This document shows, one piece after another, positions 20,796 through 25,840 of a DNA stretch of 25,840 bases. Position 1 is the first letter of the stretch, and the number at the start of each line of letters is the position of its first letter. Source of the stretch: JAGOTP01 sp964415465 (GTDB taxonomy: Bacteria; Patescibacteriota; Patescibacteriia; 2-12-FULL-60-25); assembly GCA_964415465.1 (NCBI GenBank), contig CAYQAL010000012.1, positions 1-25,840 on the forward strand, read 5' to 3'. A program made the translations under genes and the position numbers. A model generated the notes under the pieces. The model was given only the letters and a program-made list of their open reading frames with translations. It was not told where the DNA came from and did not search any database.

Positions 20796-21560
20796 ATGAA
20801 GAACATCCTCCGTGCCCTCGTCTCCGCCGGTTTCGCCCTCGCTCTCAACGCCTGCGCGTCGGACGTCGACGTGCCCTCCACGGCCGACGCCGGCATGCAG
20901 CCCGCCGACGGCGGTTCGCAGCCCCCGCCCGTCGACTCCGGCATGACCGTGGTCTGCGGCGAGCGTCTGGTGCTCTGCGGCCGCACCTGCGTCAACCTGA
21001 CCCAGGACGGCAACAACTGCGGCGGCTGCGGCCGGGTCTGCGGCGGCGGCACGGTGTGCGTGGACAGCGACTGCAGGTCGACCACGCCCGCCGACGCCGG
21101 CACCCAGCCCCCGCCCGTCGACTCGGGCGTCACCCCGCCGCCCGCCGACGCCGGCACCACCCCGCCCGCGTTCGACGAGTGGCGCCTCATCTACCGGACG
21201 GCCTCGGGCGACCGCGCCAACGCCATCCAGTCCATCGAGGTCTGGGACGGGAGCGCCCGCGAGTGCACCCTCAACTACCTCGACCCCGCCCAGAGCGGCG
21301 CCCCCCTCACCCACACGGAGCGCTGCCCGACGATGCGGTTCGCGCGCGGAGCGACGCTGCACTTCAACGCGCGGTTCACGCTCCCGGCGACGCCCGCGAC
21401 GGCGCCCATGCCGCTCGAGACCTGGTCCTGTCACGTGGCCGTCCGCGGCGGCCCGATGCTCCAGTACGGAAGCGTCGAGGCCTACCGCAACGGCCAGCGG
21501 GTGCAGCTCCGGGCCGTCGACAACGGCCGCATGGGCTGCAACTGGGTGCCCGCGTCCTGA
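20796..21560 (+). CDS. Cys-rich lipoprotein with Pro/Asp/Ala linkers, GC-rich
   Basis: The 254-residue protein has a lipoprotein signal (lipobox LNAC, Cys20). A Pro/Asp/Ala-rich linker (about 27-52) leads to a compact segment with eight Cys in 40 residues (54-93, spaced C-x6-C-x3-C-x9-C-x2-C-x3-C-x5-C-x4-C). A second linker repeats the first (PADAGTQPPPVDSG-like, about 97-125), and a beta-rich C-terminal domain (about 128-254) has three or four Cys. The motif NLTQDGNNCGGCGRVC resembles the 'DxxNCGxCGxxC' modules common in Myxococcota surface proteins. Function is unknown; attachment to an outer surface is inferred. ATG 20796 is set by AGGAG eight bases upstream; the frame open to 20463 crosses the structured leader. 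GC3 is extreme, as in the preceding gene. Confidence 0.75.
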   Translation: MKNILRALVSAGFALALNACASDVDVPSTADAGMQPADGGSQPPPVDSGMTVVCGERLVLCGRTCVNLTQDGNNCGGCGRVCGGGTVCVDSDCRSTTPADAGTQPPPVDSGVTPPPADAGTTPPAFDEWRLIYRTASGDRANAIQSIEVWDGSARECTLNYLDPAQSGAPLTHTERCPTMRFARGATLHFNARFTLPATPATAPMPLETWSCHVAVRGGPMLQYGSVEAYRNGQRVQLRAVDNGRMGCNWVPAS

Positions 21561-21575
21561 CCGCCTTCTTCCCCT

Positions 21576-21603
21576 CATCGCCCGCTCGTCACGGCGGGCG
21601 ATG
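21576..21603 (+). terminator. Perfect 10-bp GC hairpin after the lipoprotein gene
   Basis: CATCGCCCGC (21576-21585) pairs with GCGGGCGATG (21594-21603) around an eight-base loop, 15 bases after the stop. No U-tract follows. It is similar in style to the hairpin at 5376-5415. Confidence 0.6.
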
Positions 21604-21856
21604 AACCACCCCTCCCTCAAGTGACCTCTCGCTCACAACGAGAGACGAAGCCCTGGATTCTCCAGGCGCCTCCCCGCACATTTGACTTGACTTACCCATA
21701 CCTTGGGGATGTCGCCCTCACCTCGCTTCAAGCGTTGACCGGATCTCGGTCACGCGGAAGCTTGGTGGGGGCACTTCTCGTTTTAGGGGGAAACGCATTT
21801 TTATACATCTCATTGACAGCCTGTTTTATTCATGGAACGGAGTAGAGAAGGTCGGA
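21604..21856. other. Gene-poor spacer after the GC-rich block
   Basis: Composition falls back gradually to the core level. Small hairpins occur, such as CTCTCG...CGAGAG (near 21626-21644) and CCTGGA-TTC-TCCAGG (near 21652-21666). A weak frame from GTG 21621 to 21845 with a hydrophobic C-terminal part lacks an SD and a promoter. I see no supported gene. Confidence 0.4.
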
Positions 21857-21885
21857 TTGTGAGTCGGGTTTATTCTTGGTATGTT
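21857..21885 (+). promoter_or_regulatory. Promoter of the coiled-coil gene, leaderless spacing
   Basis: TTGTGA (21857-21862), spacer of 17, TATGTT (21880-21885, with TGG before it), then six bases to the ATG at 21892. Confidence 0.6.
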
Positions 21886-21891
21886 GCTTGT

Positions 21892-22302
21892 ATGAAACCA
21901 CGTTCTTTGTCACCAAAAGAACCAACGTTACACACGGTCGTTTCTTCGATTGCACAGTTAACGAAACAGGTAACTGGGGCTATTCAGGAATTAAGTCATT
22001 CGGTTCGAGGTTTGGAGAAAGAAGTAGGTCTGCTTAAAGAAGATGTAGGATGGTTAAAGGAGAAGGTAGGATCTATAGAAGAGGGGATGGGATCCATGGC
22101 GGAAACCATTGAGTTTGTGAAAGATACGGCGGTCACGCGTGATGAATTCAAGACAGGTTTAAGAGATGTGGAGAATAAGATCATCGACCATGTCGATCAC
22201 TTCGTGAAACTTCATATGAAGCAAGAAGTTGAGATTGCTGCCGTTGCACACAGCGTAATTCGTCACGAACAAACGTTTCACGGACGTCAGGCGGCGGTAT
22301 AG
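21892..22302 (+). CDS. Coiled-coil protein of unknown function
   Basis: The 136-residue protein consists of a short polar start, then a long heptad-repeat region (about residues 17-75) with a repeated pattern of the type LKEDVGWLKEKVGSIEEGMGSM, a second helix (about 80-120) and a basic end. No membrane helix, Cys or enzymatic motif is seen. Such small coiled-coil proteins are frequent in Patescibacteria genomes, often near toxin-antitoxin genes, but no function is established. The promoter six bases upstream of the ATG excludes the longer frame from 21832. The neighbouring toxin-antitoxin pair has a separate promoter. Confidence 0.7.
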   Translation: MKPRSLSPKEPTLHTVVSSIAQLTKQVTGAIQELSHSVRGLEKEVGLLKEDVGWLKEKVGSIEEGMGSMAETIEFVKDTAVTRDEFKTGLRDVENKIIDHVDHFVKLHMKQEVEIAAVAHSVIRHEQTFHGRQAAV

Positions 22303-22326
22303 ACGGTTGTCCACATATTGACGAGT

Positions 22327-22343
22327 GTTCCAGGGCGTGGAAC
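22327..22343. promoter_or_regulatory. Inverted repeat upstream of the toxin-antitoxin promoter, candidate operator
   Basis: GTTCCA (22327-22332) and TGGAAC (22338-22343) are separated by five bases, 18 bases before the -35 box. Antitoxins of this class usually bind such repeats to repress their own operon; the link is inference. Confidence 0.4.
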
Positions 22344-22361
22344 GGGGTATAGAGGGGCTAT

Positions 22362-22390
22362 TTGAAAACTCTCCCTTTTCTCTCTATGCT
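22362..22390 (+). promoter_or_regulatory. Promoter of the toxin-antitoxin operon
   Basis: TTGAAA (22362-22367), spacer of 17, TATGCT (22385-22390), then seven bases to the ATG at 22398. Leaderless-type spacing. Confidence 0.6.
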
Positions 22391-22397
22391 ATTTCAC

Positions 22398-22622
22398 ATG
22401 CCACGTGACACCGTTACGATCTCTCGAAAAGAGCATGTTCGCTTGCTCCGAGTAGAGGCGAGACTAAAAAAGCTCGAAGCTGAAAAGCGAGAAGGTTTTA
22501 GATCTGACGAGGAAGACATTCGTTCAATTCGTCCTTCATTCGCCAAGAAGATTGAACAATCACTGAAAGAAGTTCGCGCGGGAAAGGTGAAGGCGATTCG
22601 GAGTTCACGCGATTTGATATGA
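22398..22622 (+). CDS. Probable antitoxin of a RelE/ParE-type module
   Basis: The 74-residue protein has a short N-terminal beta/helix start (PRDTVTISRKEHVRLLRVEARLKKL) and a charged C-terminal half (SDEEDIRSIRPSFAKKIEQSLKEVRAGKV), the general layout of antitoxins whose C-terminus wraps around the toxin. It is not a clear member of a named antitoxin family. The role rests mainly on position: its TGA overlaps the ATG of the toxin gene in an ATGA, typical of antitoxin-toxin pairs, and the antitoxin comes first. The C-terminal motif 'EVRAGKVKAI' resembles the 'xExxxGKxxxxxE' element seen in RelB/Phd-like antitoxins. ATG 22398 is favoured by the promoter seven bases upstream. Confidence 0.7.
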   Translation: MPRDTVTISRKEHVRLLRVEARLKKLEAEKREGFRSDEEDIRSIRPSFAKKIEQSLKEVRAGKVKAIRSSRDLI

Positions 22623-22879
22623 CGCAGCTCTTGGTCGCATCCAGCTTCGAGCGTGATCGAAAGCGCCTGCCAGACCAAGTCAAACAAGAGATTGATCAAG
22701 TAATCGATTGGCTTATCGACTCTCGTTTTGATTTGTTGGACGTAAAACGTTTGAAGCACCCCGCTCGTTTATACAGGATACGAGTGAATGACTTCCGAAT
22801 CGTGCTAAAGAAGAAAGCGAGCAATGTATTCATTCTCTTACGTATTGGTCATCGAAAAGACATTTATAGAACCTTATGA
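22619..22879 (+). CDS. RelE/ParE-superfamily toxin
   Basis: The 86-residue protein shows the RelE/ParE pattern: an N-terminal strand (LLVASSFERDRKRLP), a helical hairpin (about 18-38), then KRLKHPARLYRIRVNDFRIVLKKKA (about 43-67) and the terminal strand with VFILLRIGHRKDIYR (about 70-84). RelE members cleave mRNA on the ribosome, ParE members poison gyrase. The conserved HRKDIYR end and the YRIR/DFRI strands point to the RelE/YoeB-like side, but activity cannot be assigned. The length is typical. The start overlaps the antitoxin stop by four bases, so translation is coupled. A third ORF follows with a four-base overlap as well. Confidence 0.8.
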   Translation: MTQLLVASSFERDRKRLPDQVKQEIDQVIDWLIDSRFDLLDVKRLKHPARLYRIRVNDFRIVLKKKASNVFILLRIGHRKDIYRTL

Positions 22880-23061
22880 GATCACTCCATCAGCTCTATC
22901 GCATTCGTCCAAATAGTCGGTCGCTTCACTTGCCTGGTCCTGCCGTTATCCCACCACATTGGTATCGTCTTGGATTTTTGGTACGCGCGGCTGCTCAGAA
23001 ACGCGGGTTTAAAAACCCGTTTGAATTCCCACCATTCGATCAAAGTCCGGCCGCCTGCTAG
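22876..23061 (+). CDS. Small ORF coupled to the toxin gene, unknown
   Basis: The 61-residue frame begins with the ATG of an ATGA that contains the toxin stop, and it ends 10 bases before holB. It is basic and Pro-rich (LHLPGPAVIPPHWYRLGF, about 17-34; FKNPFEFPPFDQSPAAC at the end). Codon usage looks like that of neighbouring core genes. No family is recognised. The tight overlap supports translation as the third gene of the module, but it could also be a chance frame in the spacer that carries the holB promoter at its 3' end. Confidence 0.4.
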   Translation: MRSLHQLYRIRPNSRSLHLPGPAVIPPHWYRLGFLVRAAAQKRGFKNPFEFPPFDQSPAAC

Positions 23062-23064
23062 GCT
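23056..23064 (+). promoter_or_regulatory. Extended -10 promoter of holB
   Basis: TGC-TAGGCT ends seven bases before the ATG at 23072, within the end of the small upstream ORF. Confidence 0.45.
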
Positions 23065-23071
23065 AGGCTGC

Positions 23072-24043
23072 ATGCACCCCTTGTTTGATGATGTCCTTGG
23101 TCACGAACAGATTCGCGATGTGTTATCGCGGGTGGTTGCGCGTCCTGGTCAGGCGTATCTTTTTCATGGGCCAAAGGGAGTAGGAAGACAGATGTTAGCG
23201 GAACGATTCGCGGCTGCGTTGTTATTCTCACCTGAAGAACAGGCGTCGCTTGATCGCGCTCGTTTAGCCGATCGTTTGCAAGCGCACCCAGACTTCGTTC
23301 GATTTGTTCGCGAAGAGGGGACAAAGGAATTCTCTGTTCGCCAGGTACGCGAATTATTGCAACGTGTTTCTTTGTCGTCTGCACGTGGTGGCAAGATGGT
23401 GATTCTTGTTGAAGAATCCGACACGTTGAATGAGGAAGGCTGTAATGCCTTGTTGAAAACAGTAGAGGAACCGTCGGCGGCGTTGGTGTTTCTTTTTCTT
23501 GCTGAACGACCAGATCGTTTGCCGGCTACATTACGTTCGCGATTGGCACCGCTCGCATGTTCACGTGTTCCTAAAAAGCAGATTGAGGAGTGGCTGAAGA
23601 CAGCCCATGGTGTGAAAGATCCAACAGCACTTGCAGAAGCGGCTCGTGGCTGTCCTGGCCGAGCTCTGCGCTACCTGTCCGATCTATCCGGCTGGCAGGC
23701 GTCCAAAGAACAAGCGAATGCGTTGGCTGAGCAACTACTTCATGGAGATCTAGGCGTTCGTTTGCTCGCCATTGATCGCATGGTCACGCTCGCTGAGCGA
23801 CAAGAAGAGCCGGCACAAGGCTGGAGTGTTCTGCTTGAACAAGCGGAACAGGCCATCCAACAAGAATGGTTCTCGCATCCACTGGAAACGGTTCGCATGG
23901 CCCGCGGACTTATCCACGCATCAAAACTCGTGGGGGGATCCCTTTCTCCGCGTTTTGCGCTAGAATGGAATGGAACTTTACCTCTCGTTCCCACCCATTT
24001 TATTCCTCGCTCTCTTGATTCGTCCTCTCTTTTCTCTCTATGA
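23072..24043 (+). CDS. holB: DNA polymerase III delta-prime subunit
   Basis: Delta-prime is the stator subunit of the clamp loader that puts the beta clamp on DNA. The 323-residue protein has an AAA+ core: FDDVLGHEQIRDVL (5-18), a P-loop-like HGPKGVGRQ (32-40) in which Arg39 replaces the Lys needed for ATP binding, VILVEESDTLNEEGCNALLKTVEEP (Walker B region without the DEAD-box form) and LRSRLAPL (sensor 1/SRC region with Leu instead of Cys). Loss of ATP-binding residues is expected for delta-prime rather than gamma/tau. The zinc-module Cys cluster of DnaX is absent. The ATG at 23072 follows a -10 box; its TGA overlaps the next gene's ATG in an ATGA, so the BNR lipoprotein is translationally coupled. 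Confidence 0.85.
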   Translation: MHPLFDDVLGHEQIRDVLSRVVARPGQAYLFHGPKGVGRQMLAERFAAALLFSPEEQASLDRARLADRLQAHPDFVRFVREEGTKEFSVRQVRELLQRVSLSSARGGKMVILVEESDTLNEEGCNALLKTVEEPSAALVFLFLAERPDRLPATLRSRLAPLACSRVPKKQIEEWLKTAHGVKDPTALAEAARGCPGRALRYLSDLSGWQASKEQANALAEQLLHGDLGVRLLAIDRMVTLAERQEEPAQGWSVLLEQAEQAIQQEWFSHPLETVRMARGLIHASKLVGGSLSPRFALEWNGTLPLVPTHFIPRSLDSSSLFSL

Positions 24044-25101
24044 ATCGCCGGTCTTTGCTCGCAGCTCCTTTGTTGGCCTTGTCCCTCATGGGCGCTGGCT
24101 GTTTCGGCTTCGGTGGATCGACGGCCGTTGTCGGTGATGGTGGCGTCTTCCGCACGCGCGATGAAGCGATGAAATGGGAGCAGCTCAAGGTGCTGAACTT
24201 GGATACCCAGCTTGGAAGCACGATTGAGCTTGGAACGGTCTCAGTTGGACTCGACCCACAAGACCCAAACACGATGTATGTTGGAACGAATGAAAACGGG
24301 TTGATGTATACTACGAATAATGCCCAGTCTTGGTACCTTTCCAACGGCTTAACCAAAGGCAAGGTCAACGGAATTGTGGTAGATGCAAAGGATAAGTGTA
24401 CGGTGTATGCGATCCGCGCCAATCAGATCGTGAAAACCACGACCTGTGGCCGTGAATGGGCAGAATCCTGGTCTCATCCAAAATCCGACACGCTTATCAC
24501 GGCAATCGCGGGCGACTGGTACAGCCCAAAAACCCTCTACATCGGTACCTCTGACGGTGACATTCTTCGCTCCGATGATGGAGCTGTAACCTGGCGTCCG
24601 ATGCACCGTGTCGACAACAACCGTATCAACGACTTGAAGATTGATCCAAAGGACTCGCGTGTAATTTACGTGGCAACCAACGGTGCTGGTATTTTGAAGA
24701 GTGTTGATGGGGGAGCGACCTGGATTGAAATCCGCAAGCAGTTCCAGGAGTTCCAGTACGCTCGTACGCCAAAGTTCGTCGTTCTCGACCCAAGCACCAA
24801 AGATCGCATTTACCACATTTCTAAGTATGGCTTGCTCGTGAGCGATGATGCAGCTGCTACCTGGCGTGCGGTTACCCTTCCAACAGCTCCTCAGGAAACC
24901 GAAATCACCTCGTTTATCGTGAATCCAAAAGATCCAAAGACCTTGGTTTACTCAACCAAGAGCGCGCTCGTCATGAGTAAGGATGGTGGCACGACCTGGT
25001 CCTCAAAAAAGCTTCCAACGACCCGTGGCGTAGCGTGGATGGTCTACAGTCGTGAAGAAAAACCAGCCTTGATCTTGGGTGCAGCGCCAGTGAAAAAGTA
25101 G
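24040..25101 (+). CDS. BNR/sortilin-like beta-propeller lipoprotein
   Basis: The 353-residue protein starts with a basic n-region and a hydrophobic stretch ending at Cys21 (LSLMGAGC), a plausible lipoprotein signal, although the -3 residue is Gly. The rest consists of BNR/Asp-box repeats of a beta-propeller: blocks of the type 'SDDGAVTWRP', 'SVDGGATWIE', 'SDDAAATWRA' and 'SKDGGTTWSS' recur about every 45-50 residues, each following a 'xxYVGT/YIGT/YVAT' strand. Such propellers occur in sortilin, Ycf48/HCF136 and sialidases. No sialidase catalytic Arg triad or Tyr/Glu pair is evident, so binding or assembly is more likely than hydrolysis. It is coupled to holB by an ATGA overlap. Confidence 0.82.
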   Translation: MNRRSLLAAPLLALSLMGAGCFGFGGSTAVVGDGGVFRTRDEAMKWEQLKVLNLDTQLGSTIELGTVSVGLDPQDPNTMYVGTNENGLMYTTNNAQSWYLSNGLTKGKVNGIVVDAKDKCTVYAIRANQIVKTTTCGREWAESWSHPKSDTLITAIAGDWYSPKTLYIGTSDGDILRSDDGAVTWRPMHRVDNNRINDLKIDPKDSRVIYVATNGAGILKSVDGGATWIEIRKQFQEFQYARTPKFVVLDPSTKDRIYHISKYGLLVSDDAAATWRAVTLPTAPQETEITSFIVNPKDPKTLVYSTKSALVMSKDGGTTWSSKKLPTTRGVAWMVYSREEKPALILGAAPVKK

Positions 25102-25154
25102 CGATTTTGACCGTTCTTCCCTTCCTTGGCATCATGCCATAGATACATTTTTCT

Positions 25155-25709
25155 ATGGCGAACCACATTGATGATCATCGAGCGGAATTTCAGGGGGCGT
25201 TGGACCACTTTCATAAGGAGCTTCAGGGTTTGCGCACGGGCCGTGCCCATGCAGCCTTGGTTGAAAATATTCGTGTTGAGGCCTACGGGCAGTCGATGGA
25301 TTTAAAGTCTGTCTGTTCGATTACGATTCCAGACGCCAAAACCATCCAAATGGAGCCTTGGGACAAAACCGTGGTGAAGGATGTTGAAAAAGCTTTGATC
25401 GATGCTGGTCTCGGGATGCAGCCTACCGTTGCCGGTACTTCCATTCGTTTGAACATGCCCCCAATGACCGAAGAAACGCGTAAGAATATGGTGAAGACGG
25501 TCCATCAAAAAGAGGAGTTGGCTAAAGTCGGGATCCGTAACGTCCGTGAAAAGGTGAAGTCGCTCATTACCGCCGACGAAAAGAATAAAGTAATTTCAGA
25601 AGATGAAAAACGTCGCCAGCTTGAGCGTCTCGATAAGGTCGTGGCCGAATGGAACGCCAAGATCGATACGATGACAGCGGAAAAAGAAAAAGACGTTCTC
25701 ACGGTCTAA
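25155..25709 (+). CDS. frr: Ribosome recycling factor
   Basis: RRF splits post-termination ribosomes with EF-G. The 184-residue protein is full length and matches the family: the helical segment LDHFHKELQGLRTGRAHAALVENIRVEAYG (17-46) with the conserved RTGRA, the domain II strands (SVCSITIPDAKTIQMEPWD, about 52-70), TSIRLNMPPMTEETRKNMVK (about 94-113) and the C-terminal helix RNVREKVK...EKDVL. ATG 25155 follows ATTTTTCT with no SD. A possible TGC-CATAGA -10 box lies 11 bases upstream in the 53-base gap after the lipoprotein gene. GlyRS follows 24 bases downstream. Confidence 0.96.
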   Translation: MANHIDDHRAEFQGALDHFHKELQGLRTGRAHAALVENIRVEAYGQSMDLKSVCSITIPDAKTIQMEPWDKTVVKDVEKALIDAGLGMQPTVAGTSIRLNMPPMTEETRKNMVKTVHQKEELAKVGIRNVREKVKSLITADEKNKVISEDEKRRQLERLDKVVAEWNAKIDTMTAEKEKDVLTV

Positions 25710-25733
25710 CGCCTGTTTTCACAACCTACTTTT

Positions 25734-25840
25734 ATGTCTACGCCTCTCACCATGGAGTCGCTCGTTGCGCTCTGCAAACGTCGCGGCTTTGTCTACCCAT
25801 CGTCGGAAATCTACGGTGGTTTTTCGGCTGTCTACGACTT
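25734..25840 (+). CDS. glyQS: Glycyl-tRNA synthetase (alpha2 type), start only
   Basis: The first 35 codons are visible, then the window ends. MESLVALCKRRGFVYPSSEIYGGFSAVYDF (residues 7-36) matches the N-terminus of the single-chain, eukaryote/archaea-like class II GlyRS (family 'LxxLxKRRGFIFPSSEIYGGLxGxxDYGPLG', motif 1 region), not the alpha/beta tetramer type. It charges tRNA-Gly such as the one at 1854-1928. The ATG follows CTACTTTT without an SD, 24 bases after frr, so both are probably co-transcribed. Confidence 0.9.
   Translation, partial: MSTPLTMESLVALCKRRGFVYPSSEIYGGFSAVYD

Noticed and set aside
21621..21845. GTG-started 74-codon frame with a hydrophobic C-terminal stretch
   Set aside because: No SD, no promoter, a mixed codon pattern and hairpins at its start. 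It is probably a chance frame in the spacer.
21558..22622. Recoding of UGA as glycine, as in some CPR lineages (Gracilibacteria, Absconditabacteria)
   Set aside because: TGA ends genes at natural family lengths here (antitoxin, holB), and readthrough would give implausible extensions.
1..25840. CRISPR arrays, transposases, integrases or phage structural genes
   Set aside because: No regularly spaced direct repeats and no recognisable mobile-element proteins were seen. The GC-rich cassettes lack detectable terminal repeats or target duplications.

Overview
The window looks like a chromosomal segment of a streamlined, roughly 50% GC bacterium, most likely a Patescibacteria/CPR member. That assignment is an inference from the gene content (a compact MscL, many one-TM hypotheticals, polysaccharide co-polymerase, PerM-like carrier, tiny intergenic gaps) and from the near absence of Shine-Dalgarno (SD) sites in front of the housekeeping genes. 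TGA is an ordinary stop here (for example the antitoxin gene ending at 22622). One assembly gap of 100 N (9319-9418) cuts the dCTP deaminase gene.

Layout. 1-1740: edge of an SD-led membrane-protein gene, a TrmB-like regulator, and a GC-rich SD-led orphan gene. 1824-6815: tRNA-Gly(UCC) with its terminator, rlmI, a membrane-anchored HIT-like protein, a CCA-adding/HD nucleotidyltransferase, a small GC-rich SD-led membrane protein, and hflX. 6916-9663 (minus strand): dcd, PfkB sugar kinase, class II aldolase and a CBU_0592-like membrane protein. 9876-11983: two linked genes of unknown function. 12030-14683 (minus strand): translation block smpB, ssrA (tmRNA), infC, rpmI, rplT, then mscL. 14707-18822: PerM/AI-2E family carrier, two membrane hypotheticals, a catalytically dead HtrA-like PDZ protein and a Wzz-like protein. 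18920-21603: a strongly GC-rich block with a secreted protein and a Cys-rich lipoprotein, each behind a long structured leader. 21892-23061: coiled-coil protein and a RelE/ParE-type toxin-antitoxin pair. 23072-25840: holB, a BNR-repeat lipoprotein, frr and the start of glycyl-tRNA synthetase.

Two expression dialects are visible. Core genes at the head of transcription units have a sigma70-type -10 box ending only about 6-13 nt before the ATG (exactly 6 nt in five cases), which predicts leaderless or nearly leaderless mRNAs. Genes inside operons begin after pyrimidine-rich stretches (often TCT-ATG) without an SD. By contrast five ORFs (1-133, 1234-1740, 5423-5617, 19248-20315, 20796-21560) are GC-rich at third codon positions, have a good SD 4-8 nt before the start and follow hairpin leaders. 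Most end in GC-rich hairpins without a U-tract. They look like independently expressed, probably acquired single-gene cassettes between core genes. For the 18.9-21.6 kb block an assembly chimera must also be excluded.

Functionally the core genes serve translation (IF-3, L35, L20, RRF, GlyRS, tRNA-Gly, CCA addition, RlmI, HflX), ribosome rescue (SmpB/tmRNA), replication (HolB), nucleotide and sugar metabolism (Dcd, PfkB, aldolase) and the cell envelope (MscL, PerM, Wzz, lipoproteins).
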